From: Streptococcus marimammalium DSM 18627
GTDB taxonomy: Bacteria; Bacillota; Bacilli; Lactobacillales; Streptococcaceae
Length of the DNA stretch: 64,000 nt
Reading direction: 5' to 3'
NCBI RefSeq assembly: GCF_000380045.1
Contig: NZ_KB904358.1
Location: 103-64,102 of the forward strand
Part shown: piece after piece, positions 19,674 to 27,723 of the stretch
Position numbering within the stretch: position 1 is the first letter of the stretch
Layout: every line of letters begins with the position of its first letter
Notes under the pieces: generated by a model
The model's database searches: none
Seen by the model: the letters and a program-made list of their open reading frames with translations, nothing else
What the model was told of the DNA's origin: nothing
Translations under genes and position numbers: made by a program

Positions 19674-20309
19674 TTACAACTGACCAGTCATTGAAAACAA
19701 TACCCACTTGGCAATATTTACAGCATGATCTCCAATACGTTCTATATATTTAGCGACCATTAATAAATCAATAGCATGCTCACCGTCAGATGCTTCTTTA
19801 GCAAAATAATCCATTAATTTTATTTTAATTGTATCAAATTCTTTGTCCACTTGACTATCTTTTTCTATAATATTATGTGCTAACTTTTGATCCTGATAAA
19901 TAAAAGCATCTATACTTTGTGAGACCATTTCAATAACATCGGTTGACATTTTTTCAAGGGATAATAACTCTTCATCAGTATTGATATGTTTTTGGAGTAC
20001 TATCTCAGCAATTTCTGAGGATTGTGCGCCTATTCGTTTCATGTCATAAACCATTTTAAGAGCTGCTGAAATGTCTCGTAAATCCTTAGCAACTGGTTGT
20101 TGTTGTAACAATAGCTTTAAACATTTTGATTCTATGTCTCTTTCTAAATGTTCCATCTTCTGGTAGATTTTTGTAATGTCAGTTGCTAAAACATAGTCTT
20201 GTTCTAATAAACAATGTAAAGATTTTGAGATAATATCCTCACAAAAAGTTCCCATAACAATTAAATCATTAGTTAGATTGTGTAATTGATTTTCAAATTT
20301 TGAACGCAT
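19674..20309 (-). CDS. phoU: Phosphate transport regulator PhoU
   Basis: The 211-residue protein consists of two three-helix PhoU repeats; the typical motifs ARDLRD-like AKDLRDISAALKMVYDMKRIG and ERIGDHAVNIAKW are present. PhoU couples the Pst transporter to the PhoR-type kinase. Its ATG overlaps the pstB stop by one base (TAATG), so the two are translationally coupled. Confidence 0.95.
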   Translation of the reverse strand: MRSKFENQLHNLTNDLIVMGTFCEDIISKSLHCLLEQDYVLATDITKIYQKMEHLERDIESKCLKLLLQQQPVAKDLRDISAALKMVYDMKRIGAQSSEIAEIVLQKHINTDEELLSLEKMSTDVIEMVSQSIDAFIYQDQKLAHNIIEKDSQVDKEFDTIKIKLMDYFAKEASDGEHAIDLLMVAKYIERIGDHAVNIAKWVLFSMTGQL

Positions 20310-21058
20310 TAACCAAATCTCCCTGTAATATATTCTTCAGTTCTTTTATCTTTTGGCATTGAAAATAAAGTGCTCGTTTTATCATATTCAACAACTTCAC
20401 CCATCAAAAAAAATGCTGAATGATCTGATATTCTCACCGCTTGTTGCATGTTATGAGTGACGATCACAATGGTGTATTTTTGTTTCAAACTAATGATTAA
20501 ATCTTCAATTTTTAGTGTCGAAACAGGATCTAGAGCACTTGTTGGTTCATCCATCAATAAGATTTCTGGCTCAATAGCAAGAGCTCTAGCAATACACAAC
20601 CTTTGTTGTTGACCACCAGATAAGCCCAAAGCAGACTTTTGTAAGCGATCTTTTACCTCATCCCACAATGCTGCATTTTTTAAAGATTGCTCAACAATTT
20701 CATCTAACTGTACTTTAGATTTAACACCATGTGTTCTTGGACCAAAAGCAATATTATCATAAATACTCATCGGAAAAGGATTGGGTTTTTGAAAGACAAT
20801 ACCAATTTTTTTTCTTAACAGATTAATATCAATTTCTTTATAAATATCTTTATTGTCCAATAAAACAGTACCTGTAATGCGACAATTTTTAATAAGGTCA
20901 TTCATTCGATTAAGACTTTTTAATAAGGTTGATTTACCACAACCTGATGGGCCAATAAATGCAGTAATGTTTTTTTCTTTTATAGTGAGATTAATATTCT
21001 TTAAAGCCTGAAAATCACCATAAAATAAATCTAATTGATTGATTGTTAATTGACTCAT
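20309..21058 (-). CDS. pstB: Phosphate ABC transporter ATP-binding protein
   Basis: A 249-residue ABC ATPase with Walker [10 protein letters not shown], signature LSGGQQQR, Walker [13 protein letters not shown], and the family hallmark [12 protein letters not shown]. It energises phosphate uptake by PstA/PstC. The ATG overlaps the pstA stop (ATGA). Confidence 0.97.
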   Translation of the reverse strand: MSQLTINQLDLFYGDFQALKNINLTIKEKNITAFIGPSGCGKSTLLKSLNRMNDLIKNCRITGTVLLDNKDIYKEIDINLLRKKIGIVFQKPNPFPMSIYDNIAFGPRTHGVKSKVQLDEIVEQSLKNAALWDEVKDRLQKSALGLSGGQQQRLCIARALAIEPEILLMDEPTSALDPVSTLKIEDLIISLKQKYTIVIVTHNMQQAVRISDHSAFFLMGEVVEYDKTSTLFSMPKDKRTEEYITGRFG

Positions 21059-21930
21059 TGTTTTTTTCCTCTCCCTAGATAGTTAACAATTACTTCTGAA
21101 CATAAATTAATGGTAATAACTAATAACAAAAGGATAACCGCAGTAGCATAGGTTTGATTCAAATACAAACCCTCACCTGATATTGCAAACATATGAACAG
21201 CCAAAGTTCTTGAAGAATCCCAAATACTTGATGCTATTTCTGCTACTGTACCAGCTGTAAAAATTAAGGCTGCCGATTCTCCTACAATTCTACCAATAGC
21301 TAAAATAATCCCTGAAAAGATACCTGATGTCGCACTAGGTAAAACAATTTTAAAAATAGTTCTGACTTTTCCAGCACCCAAAGCAAAACTTCCTTCTCGA
21401 TAACTATCAGGGACTGATAACAAAGCTTCTTCTGTAGTGCGCATAATTAATGGTAATATAATAATACTCAACGTTAAAGCACCAGACAAAAGAGAAAGAC
21501 CAAATTGTGCATACTTAACAAAAAACAAAGAACCAAATAAGCCGTAAATAATGGAAGGAATGCCTGAAAGAGTTTCTGTTGCAATCCTAATAATGAAAAT
21601 AAAAGAATTGTTTCGATTAGCATACTCTGTCAAATAAATAGAAGAACCAATTCCAATAGGAATAGCAAACATTAAAGATAATACTGCCATATATAATGTA
21701 TTAACAAAGGCAGGTAACAAAGAAACATTTTCGCTTGTATAAGAAAAAGAAAATAAATCTAGATTAATATGAGGAATTCCCTTTATTAGAATATAACTAA
21801 TAATAAATAAGATGGCTGTCATTGTTAGAAAAGCACCGACATGAACCAAAGCGTTTAACACAAAAGAAAGAGGATCATTTTGTAAAGAATGTAACCGCTG
21901 TTTCCAGTGGACATGATTAATATTTTCCAC
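21055..21930 (-). CDS. pstA: Phosphate ABC transporter permease PstA
   Basis: A 291-residue, six-span permease with the EAA-type loop [20 protein letters not shown]. It starts with GTG (21928-21930) immediately after the pstC stop codon, with AAGGAGG upstream. An unusual start codon but a strong ribosome site and conserved N-terminus. Confidence 0.95.
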   Translation of the reverse strand: MENINHVHWKQRLHSLQNDPLSFVLNALVHVGAFLTMTAILFIISYILIKGIPHINLDLFSFSYTSENVSLLPAFVNTLYMAVLSLMFAIPIGIGSSIYLTEYANRNNSFIFIIRIATETLSGIPSIIYGLFGSLFFVKYAQFGLSLLSGALTLSIIILPLIMRTTEEALLSVPDSYREGSFALGAGKVRTIFKIVLPSATSGIFSGIILAIGRIVGESAALIFTAGTVAEIASSIWDSSRTLAVHMFAISGEGLYLNQTYATAVILLLLVITINLCSEVIVNYLGRGKKQ

Positions 21931-22779
21931 TTAAACCTCCTTGTTGAGTAATGAAAATGAGATATTGATTAATAAAATAAAAACAAATAAAACAACTGCC
22001 GTAGCAATTAACGCCTCCCGATGAATACCTGTAGAGTATCCCATTTCCATAACAATATTCGTTGTTAAGGTTCTTACACCTGAAATAATAGAATCTGGAA
22101 TAATGGCTTGATTTCCGGCAACCATGATCACAGCCATTGTTTCACCAATTGCTCGACCAACACCCAAAATAACACTAGCTAAAATACCTCTTTTAGCTGC
22201 CGGTAGTACAGTAAAAAAAACACTACGTTCATGAGAAGCTCCAAGAGCTATGCCCCCTTCATAATAACTTTCAGGGACAGCTCTAATAGCACTTTCTGAA
22301 ATGTTGATAATTGTTGGTAAAATCATTAACCCCAGTAGAATAGCTGCTGTTAAGATACTCATTCCAAAACCACCAAAATAATTCCTAACAAATGGTACCA
22401 GAACCACTAATCCAAAAAAGCCATAAACAACCGAAGGTATCCCTGCCATCAGATTTATTGCTGGCTTTAATAATTTATATAAAGAAGGTGGACAAAATTT
22501 TGCCATAAAAATAGCTGTAGTCAATCCTATTGGAACACCAATTAGTAAAGCCAATCCCGTCACAAAAAGAGAGCCAATTATCATTGGAAAAACACCAAAC
22601 AACTGATTGGCAGGCTTCCAAACGGTTCCAAAAAGAAATTCAGAAACACCGATTCTTAAAATAACTGGAATGCCACTAGAAAATAAGAACAAACAAATAA
22701 GACCGACAAATATAATAGAAAGGCAAGATGTGATAAAAAATATCACATGCATGCCCTTTTCTTTCAGTAATTTCATCAT
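21931..22779 (-). CDS. pstC: Phosphate ABC transporter permease PstC
   Basis: A 282-residue, six-span permease; the EAA loop reads PESYYEGGIALGASHERSVF and GRAIGETMAVIMVAGN is the typical PstC segment. It lies 6 bp after pstS in the same operon and pairs with PstA. Confidence 0.95.
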   Translation of the reverse strand: MMKLLKEKGMHVIFFITSCLSIIFVGLICLFLFSSGIPVILRIGVSEFLFGTVWKPANQLFGVFPMIIGSLFVTGLALLIGVPIGLTTAIFMAKFCPPSLYKLLKPAINLMAGIPSVVYGFFGLVVLVPFVRNYFGGFGMSILTAAILLGLMILPTIINISESAIRAVPESYYEGGIALGASHERSVFFTVLPAAKRGILASVILGVGRAIGETMAVIMVAGNQAIIPDSIISGVRTLTTNIVMEMGYSTGIHREALIATAVVLFVFILLINISFSLLNKEV

Positions 22780-22785
22780 AACTCC

Positions 22786-23655
22786 TTATTCAGAAATGAG
22801 ATTATCCCAATTGATTTCTTCTCCAGTAAATATCGCCTTAACTTGTTGACTCGTAAGTTTTGTTATCTGATTTTCTTTATTAACAACAATGGCAATCCCA
22901 TCTCTTGCAATCACGTGAGAAGTAATTCCTTGTTTTAACTCAGAATCTTTCAATTCTCTTGATACCATCCCAATATCTGATATGCTATCAATTGTATCGA
23001 TAACCCCTGTAGAAGAATCACTTTGCTGAATTTCAATAGTAACTGATGGATTGATCACTAAATAAGCTTCCTTTAATTTTTCCATAACTGGAGTAACAGA
23101 ACTTGAACCAGAAATAACAAGTTTTCCAGAAGTTACACTTGATTGATAATCATAGCTACTATCAATAGCAATATAGCCAGATTTTTCAACAACCGTTTGA
23201 CCATCGCGACTCATGATAAAAGCAATAAAATCTTCTGTGACATCACTAATCTTATCCTTCACAGCAATATTAAAAGGACGAGCGATTTTATAACTACCAT
23301 CTTTGATGTTTTCAACAGTTGGGCTAGCACCATCAATTTTAAGAGTCTTAACACTATCATCTACCGATCCTGTAGAGACATAGCCGATTGCATTTTGATC
23401 GCCTGAAACTGTTGTTAACACAATAGCAGTTGAATTTGAAACAATAGCTTTGTCTGAAGTTTGGTCAACTTTTTCACCATCAACTTCTTCTAATACTGAA
23501 AATAATTCAATGAAAGCTCCTCGTGTTCCAGATCCCTCCTCGCGTGTGATAACATTAATCATATTAGACGATTTTGTTGTGGTCCCACACGCCGTTAAAA
23601 TCAATAATAAACCACTAAAAACAGTTAAAAATGCTAAGAAATATCTTTTTTTCAT
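22786..23655 (-). CDS. pstS: Phosphate-binding lipoprotein PstS
   Basis: A 289-residue lipoprotein: signal peptide with lipobox LTAC (Cys at about residue 23), then the phosphate-binding fold. REEGSGTRGAF is the phosphate-loop motif; KLVISGSSSVTPVMEKLKEAY in the second half is the other PstS hallmark. The order of the two halves appears permuted compared with E. coli PstS, as in other Firmicutes. It is the first gene of the operon and directly follows the PHO-box promoter. Confidence 0.95.
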   Translation of the reverse strand: MKKRYFLAFLTVFSGLLLILTACGTTTKSSNMINVITREEGSGTRGAFIELFSVLEEVDGEKVDQTSDKAIVSNSTAIVLTTVSGDQNAIGYVSTGSVDDSVKTLKIDGASPTVENIKDGSYKIARPFNIAVKDKISDVTEDFIAFIMSRDGQTVVEKSGYIAIDSSYDYQSSVTSGKLVISGSSSVTPVMEKLKEAYLVINPSVTIEIQQSDSSTGVIDTIDSISDIGMVSRELKDSELKQGITSHVIARDGIAIVVNKENQITKLTSQQVKAIFTGEEINWDNLISE

Positions 23656-23706
23656 GTCAAACTCCTATAAAATGTATTTATAACTGTTTCTATCTTATCC
23701 TTAAAA

Positions 23707-23746
23707 TATAAAATTCATTACCTTGTTTTTGTAAAGAATATGTAAA
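23707..23746 (-). promoter_or_regulatory. pst operon promoter with PnpR/PhoP-type direct repeat
   Basis: On the minus strand TTTACA occurs twice, 11 bp apart (plus-strand TGTAAA at 23730-23735 and 23741-23746). This matches the TT(A/T/C)ACA repeats bound by PhoP-type regulators. The proximal copy also serves as -35, with TTTATA (23707-23712) as -10 at 17 bp. Confidence 0.65.
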
Positions 23747-23813
23747 TTTTAAACTTTTACAATAATAAAACTTGATTTTCCATCGAATCTAGCAATTAAA
23801 AACACTAAATAAA

Positions 23814-23844
23814 AACCAATTCTTGCATACAACAAGAATTGGTT
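23814..23844 (-). terminator. 12-bp perfect hairpin left of the CRISPR repeat
   Basis: AACCAATTCTTG and CAAGAATTGGTT pair perfectly around a 7-nt loop. On the minus strand the hairpin is followed by a run of five T, so it would end transcripts coming leftward through the CRISPR repeat. It may be the terminator of the former array. Confidence 0.7.
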
Positions 23845-23895
23845 ATTATTTTTACGTCTATTTTATTAGAGCTAGTTTTTGACTGAATTGGATAG

Positions 23896-23931
23896 GTTTT
23901 GGAACTATTAGAAACAACACAGCTCTAAAAC
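23896..23931 (-). CRISPR. Single type II-A CRISPR repeat (orphan)
   Basis: Read on the minus strand, this 36-nt element starts GTTTTAGAGCTGTGTTG and ends AGTTCCAAAAC, the repeat type of streptococcal II-A systems. There is only one intact copy. The tracrRNA-like gene 30 nt to the right contains its complement. No cas9, cas1, cas2 or csn2 is found in the window. It is a solitary remnant or a minimal array unit. Confidence 0.85.
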
Positions 23932-23961
23932 GCATGGCAGTTAAACTCGTACAATCAATAT
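23932..23961. other. 30-nt spacer-like segment between the CRISPR repeat and the tracrRNA
   Basis: The segment between the repeat and the anti-repeat is exactly 30 nt, the spacer length of type II-A arrays. It also contains TACAAT (23950-23955), whose predicted start site falls on the first base of the anti-repeat, so it may instead be the tracrRNA promoter. No target can be identified by eye. Confidence 0.5.
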
Positions 23962-24044
23962 GTTGTTGGAACTATTCGAAACAACACAGCGCGTTAAAAT
24001 AAGTTTTAAACGTATACATTCTGGCACCGTCTCGGTGCTTTTTT
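23962..24044 (+). ncRNA. tracrRNA-like gene, shortened
   Basis: It contains an anti-repeat (TTGGAACTATT...GAAACAACACAGC) that pairs almost perfectly with the solo repeat, then GTTAAAATAAG as in S. pyogenes tracrRNA, and the 3' hairpin GGCACCG-TCT-CGGTGC with T6. Between GTTAAAATAAG and GGCACCG there are 19 nt, whereas S. pyogenes has 27; the canonical GGCTAGTCC nexus and stem-loop 1 are not recognisable. Either a divergent or a decaying tracrRNA. Cas9 is absent from the window. Confidence 0.8.
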
Positions 24045-24119
24045 ATTATTATATCATTTTTTAAAAAATATAGAAGTAATATACAAAATATTATTGTAAT
24101 AATAACATTTTCCACTAAT

Positions 24120-24166
24120 AAAAAAATACTATTTTACATTCTAATAAGGTAAAATAGTATTTTTTT
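24120..24166. repeat. 18-bp perfect A/T-tailed hairpin with no adjacent gene end
   Basis: AAAAAAATACTATTTTAC and GTAAAATAGTATTTTTTT pair perfectly around an 11-nt loop. It looks like a bidirectional terminator, but the nearest upstream plus-strand gene, the tracrRNA, already has its own. It may be the terminator of a lost gene. Confidence 0.6.
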
Positions 24167-24207
24167 TAATTTAGGAATGGGGCTTTGGATTATGAAAAAT
24201 TTCCAAC

Positions 24208-24258
24208 TTGCAAATTCTCTTTAAAATGATATAATTTTGTTAAGTTATAAATTAACAA
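24208..24258 (+). promoter_or_regulatory. Promoter and operator of the SOS mutagenesis cassette
   Basis: TTGCAA (24208-24213) and TATAAT (24230-24235) are 16 bp apart. A 7-bp perfect inverted repeat TTGTTAA-N8-TTAACAA (24237-24258) covers the predicted start site. It is the likely operator of the HdiR-like repressor encoded just downstream, giving autorepression. Confidence 0.65.
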
Positions 24259-24268
24259 GAGGTGCATG

Positions 24269-24970
24269 ATGTTTTCAAAAGAACGTTTAAAACAAAAAAG
24301 AATTGAAAAAGGGTATTCTCAAGCTAGTATGGCTAAAAAATTAGAGATTAGTCGGGTGGCTTATCATCATTGGGAGAGTGGTAAAACCATTCCCAATCAA
24401 AAACATTTGACAACACTGGCACTTGTTCTGGAAGTGGAGATAAGCTATTTTGAATCACAATATCAGATTATTAGAGACTATCTAAAACTCTCTTCAACCA
24501 ACCAACAAAATGCTGAGGAGTATGTTTCTGATTTACTAAAAATACAGCAAAAACAAGAACAAAAAGTCAGACCACTGTTTGCTGTCACTGTCCTAGCAGA
24601 TGTTGCACTCTCAGCTGGTGTTGGAGAATCACTCTTTGATGAATATGAAACAGAAATCGTCTATTCTGATGTCGAACAATATGGCTATGATATCGCCACT
24701 TGGATTAAAGGAAACTCGATGGAACCTATTTATCAAAATGGCGAAGTAGCACTCATCAAGGCCAACGGTTTTGATTATGATGGTGCTGTTTATGCCCTGA
24801 CTTGGAATGATACCCTCTACATCAAAAAACTCTATCGTGGAAAAGAAGGTTTTCGCATGGTTTCTCTTAATAAAGAGTTTCCCGACCAATTTATCCCCTA
24901 CGAAGATGAACCCAAAATTGTAGGACTGGTCGTCAGTCACTTTATGCCAGTTATTAAAGAAGCCTTATGA
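24269..24970 (+). CDS. hdiR: HdiR/LexA-like self-cleaving repressor
   Basis: The N-terminus is an XRE helix-turn-helix (RLKQKRIEKGYSQASMAKKL). The C-terminus is a LexA-type S24 peptidase: Ala-Gly cleavage site in ALSAGVGES, nucleophilic Ser in IKGNSMEPIY and general-base Lys in LYIKKLYR. Like lactococcal HdiR, it should cleave itself on DNA damage and derepress its operon. Two ATGs lie in tandem (24266, 24269); the second is better spaced from AGAGG and gives 233 residues. The gene heads a four-gene operon with umuC. This matches the SOS mutagenesis cassette described in S. uberis. Confidence 0.9.
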   Translation: MFSKERLKQKRIEKGYSQASMAKKLEISRVAYHHWESGKTIPNQKHLTTLALVLEVEISYFESQYQIIRDYLKLSSTNQQNAEEYVSDLLKIQQKQEQKVRPLFAVTVLADVALSAGVGESLFDEYETEIVYSDVEQYGYDIATWIKGNSMEPIYQNGEVALIKANGFDYDGAVYALTWNDTLYIKKLYRGKEGFRMVSLNKEFPDQFIPYEDEPKIVGLVVSHFMPVIKEAL

Positions 24971-25036
24971 CAAACAAAAACTCGGGAACACCCCTTCTCA
25001 CCACTCATCCAAAATTTAATAACATGGAGAAGCACT

Positions 25037-26452
25037 ATGGGTTACATTGATTATACAAGAGAACCTCAATCTGATATTGCTTTTGTCGATATGAAATCCT
25101 TTTACGCATCTGTTGAGTGTGTGGCGCGTGGGCTAAACCCACTGACAACATCTCTTTGTGTGATGAGCCGTACCGACAATGCTGATGGGCTCATCTTAGC
25201 GGCATCACCTACCTTTAAAAAAATATTTGGCCAACATAATGTTGGTCGCTCCTACGATTTACCCTTTCATCTTAAAACACGACGTTTCAACTATCATCGG
25301 GCAAAACAAAAAGGACTTAAGCCGACACCAAAAGAGATTTCTTTTATCGAAAACTGGGCAAAGCGAACACTCATTGTTCCTCCTAGGATGGATAGGTATA
25401 TCAAGGTTAATAGCCAAATCCAGCAAATCTTTCAAAATTATGCTAGTCCAAAAGATATCTTTCCTTATTCGATTGATGAAGAATTGATTGATCTTACTTC
25501 TTCACTTGATTATTTCATCCCTGACAAAACACTCTCAAAAAAGAGAAAACTTGATTTGTTATCTGCTAAAATCCAGCATGATATCTGGCAGAAGACAGGT
25601 ATCTTTTCAACTGTTGGCATGAGTAATGCCAATCCACTCCTTGCAAAATTAGCACTTGACAATGAAGCTAAAAAAACTAAAACTATGCGCGCCAATTGGT
25701 CCTATCAGGATGTCGAAACTAAGGTATGGGCTATCTCTCAGCTCACTGATTTTTGGGGCATTGGCCATCGCATTGCCAAAAGACTACAAAAATTGGGGAT
25801 TACATCGATCAGAGAGCTTGCCAACACCAATCCCGATTTACTCAAAAAAGAATTTGGCGTTATCGGTGTTCAACTATGGTTTCATGCTAATGGCGTTGAT
25901 GAAAGTAACGTCCATATTCCTTATCGTGTGAAAGCAAAAGGTTTAGGAAATTCACAAATTCTCCCCAAAGATTATACCAACCAACGAGATATCGAGCTTG
26001 TCCTTAGTGAGATGGCAGAACAAGTCGCCATTCGCCTTAGAAGGGCTCATAAAAAAGCAACCACTGTTGCAATTGATGTCTCCTATTCAAAAACAGAAAT
26101 GAAAAAAGGAATCCACACTCATACCAAAATCGAACCAACCAATAACACACAGGTGCTACAAAGGACAGTTATTCGGATTTTTCGACAAAAGTATACTTCT
26201 GGGGCTGTTCGTCAAATTGGTGTTAGGTATACTGGATTAGTGGATGAGCGTTATGCCTTAATCTCTCTCTTTGATGATGTTGCAAGCCTTGAAAAAGAAG
26301 AAAAACTACAAAGCACTATCGATACTATCCGTGACCAATTTGGCTTTTTAGCACTACAAAAAGGCACTGTCCTCCTAGACAATTCCCGTAATATCGCACG
26401 TAGCCGATTGATAGGAGGCCATTCTGCTGGAGGTTTGGAGGGACTCAAATGA
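25037..26452 (+). CDS. umuC: UmuC-like Y-family DNA polymerase
   Basis: The 471-residue Y-family polymerase has the palm motifs FVDMKSFYASVECVARG and YSIDEELIDLT, a helix-hairpin-helix segment (FWGIGHRIAKRLQKLGI) and a long little-finger domain. It belongs to the Gram-positive UvrX/UmuC group rather than DinB. GGAG precedes the ATG. Expected to do error-prone lesion bypass under control of the repressor 66 bp upstream. The stop overlaps the ATG of the next gene (ATGA). Confidence 0.95.
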   Translation: MGYIDYTREPQSDIAFVDMKSFYASVECVARGLNPLTTSLCVMSRTDNADGLILAASPTFKKIFGQHNVGRSYDLPFHLKTRRFNYHRAKQKGLKPTPKEISFIENWAKRTLIVPPRMDRYIKVNSQIQQIFQNYASPKDIFPYSIDEELIDLTSSLDYFIPDKTLSKKRKLDLLSAKIQHDIWQKTGIFSTVGMSNANPLLAKLALDNEAKKTKTMRANWSYQDVETKVWAISQLTDFWGIGHRIAKRLQKLGITSIRELANTNPDLLKKEFGVIGVQLWFHANGVDESNVHIPYRVKAKGLGNSQILPKDYTNQRDIELVLSEMAEQVAIRLRRAHKKATTVAIDVSYSKTEMKKGIHTHTKIEPTNNTQVLQRTVIRIFRQKYTSGAVRQIGVRYTGLVDERYALISLFDDVASLEKEEKLQSTIDTIRDQFGFLALQKGTVLLDNSRNIARSRLIGGHSAGGLEGLK

Positions 26453-26817
26453 TTGACCGCTCCTATCTGCCTTTTCAGTCGGCAAGAAACTATCAAGATA
26501 GAAAAATGGCAAAATGGATGGGATTTTTCCTTTCTGAGCACACCACTGCTCTATCAGACGCCTTCACTCCACACATCCTCTTTTCAGAAATGCCACTCAA
26601 AGAAAAAGTAAGTCTTCTGGGGCAAGCCTATGCTAACCAAACAAGCATTAAAATTAGTATCAAAAACAAGAAAAAAAGAGATGACTATTACGGTAGTATC
26701 TCAAACATTGATAAAAATCACCTTATCCTTAAAACCAACAAAACCTATCTCAGACTAAACTTAGACGACATCATAACAATAAAACAGGCTAAGGAGGACG
26801 ATGATGAGTCTATTTGA
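26449..26817 (+). CDS. YolD-like protein of the SOS cassette
   Basis: The 122-residue protein resembles the YolD family: MIDRSYLPFQSARNYQDRKMAKWMGFFLSEH at the N-terminus and a C-terminal small beta domain (YYGSISNIDKNHLILKTNK, LNLDDIITI). YolD-type proteins are commonly coded next to UvrX/UmuC polymerases and are proposed to act with them, as UmuD-like partners. Overlaps umuC by 4 bp and the next gene by 17 bp. Confidence 0.8.
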   Translation: MIDRSYLPFQSARNYQDRKMAKWMGFFLSEHTTALSDAFTPHILFSEMPLKEKVSLLGQAYANQTSIKISIKNKKKRDDYYGSISNIDKNHLILKTNKTYLRLNLDDIITIKQAKEDDDESI

Positions 26818-27097
26818 TTATGAAAAAAATGCTTTACAAATGGATTATTTCAGTGAAAATTACAGACAATTTGAAAAAGATTTCTACAAGTATTCTGCAC
26901 TAGACATTCCACTTACCTTTCTCACGGATGATTTAATGCGAAGCATGGCAAATGCTCAAAAATCCTACTTTAAACTCAACAAAGAAAATGCCAAAGACGG
27001 ACTTGACCACTACTTCTTCTTTAGCATAGAGACCCCACCAGATAATACACTTATTAGAAAATACACCTATCAAAAAACCATGACCAGTCTTAAATAG
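26801..27097 (+). CDS. Small acidic protein of the SOS cassette (DUF5960-like)
   Basis: The 98-residue protein has no membrane segment or catalytic motif. It resembles the DUF5960 proteins that follow umuC in streptococcal cassettes. The GGAGG inside the preceding gene (around 26791) serves as its ribosome site; a 17-bp overlap makes coupled translation likely. The function is unknown; its position suggests an accessory role in mutagenic repair. Confidence 0.75.
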   Translation: MMSLFDYEKNALQMDYFSENYRQFEKDFYKYSALDIPLTFLTDDLMRSMANAQKSYFKLNKENAKDGLDHYFFFSIETPPDNTLIRKYTYQKTMTSLK

Positions 27098-27116
27098 TAA
27101 AGACCGTCATGGTTTT
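27074..27116 (+). terminator. Terminator of the SOS cassette
   Basis: AAAACCATGAC (27074-27084) pairs with GTCATGGTTTT (27106-27116), with an inner GTCTT/AAGAC pairing. It overlaps the end of the last gene. The T tract is short. Confidence 0.6.
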
Positions 27117-27201
27117 AAAAATGATAAAAATAGGATTTTTTTCTAGCAATATGATATGATAGAAAAGAAAATTCAACCATAAAAATAATTAGGAGATAAT
27201 A

Positions 27202-27651
27202 ATGGCAGTTTTTGAAGATAAATTTATGGAAGTCCAAGCAGATATGGTTAGCTTGGCACTAGAATATGTTAATGGCAATGCTGAAAAAGTGTTTATCTAC
27301 GGTGTTTGCACTAGTTTATACTCTTTTAAGGCTCTTTATAAGATTAATGGACAATATGTTGATATCAATTTTGTTAATGACGCTTTGAGTGATGACCAAC
27401 AAATTAAAGATGATAATCATCGACTACTGTTACAAGTTTCAAAACTTGGCATAAGTGATCTACAGAGATTAAAAAAAGTTTGTGAAGAGTATGGGAAAGA
27501 AGCACCTAAAGAATTATGGTTAATCTACAACCATGAAACAAAATCTCTAGAATCCAAATATGAATATGATGATCGTTACCAAGATATTAATGTTAACCCT
27601 TATGATGAAGCAGAAAAATGGCTTCAAGAAATAAAAGAGAATCAGCTATAA
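27202..27651 (+). CDS. DUF600/YezG-like immunity protein
   Basis: The 149-residue acidic protein has the pattern of DUF600/YezG-type proteins: AEKVFIYGVCTSLYSFKALYKINGQYV early, and CEEYGKEAPKELWLIYNHETKSLESKYEYDD late. Members serve as immunity proteins for LXG/polymorphic toxins, often present as orphan copies. No toxin gene is visible here, so this may be an orphan. GGAG lies before the ATG. Confidence 0.6.
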   Translation: MAVFEDKFMEVQADMVSLALEYVNGNAEKVFIYGVCTSLYSFKALYKINGQYVDINFVNDALSDDQQIKDDNHRLLLQVSKLGISDLQRLKKVCEEYGKEAPKELWLIYNHETKSLESKYEYDDRYQDINVNPYDEAEKWLQEIKENQL

Positions 27652-27723
27652 TCTGAGCTAGTGATTAATTCACAAGCAGATAGGGTAATAGTATTTTTAG
27701 CACTGATTTTATAAGGAGCGTTA

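Noticed and set aside
23896..24000. A longer CRISPR array hidden in this region
   Set aside because: Only one intact repeat exists; left of it, the next 30-70 bases contain no second repeat, and the copy on the right is the tracrRNA anti-repeat.
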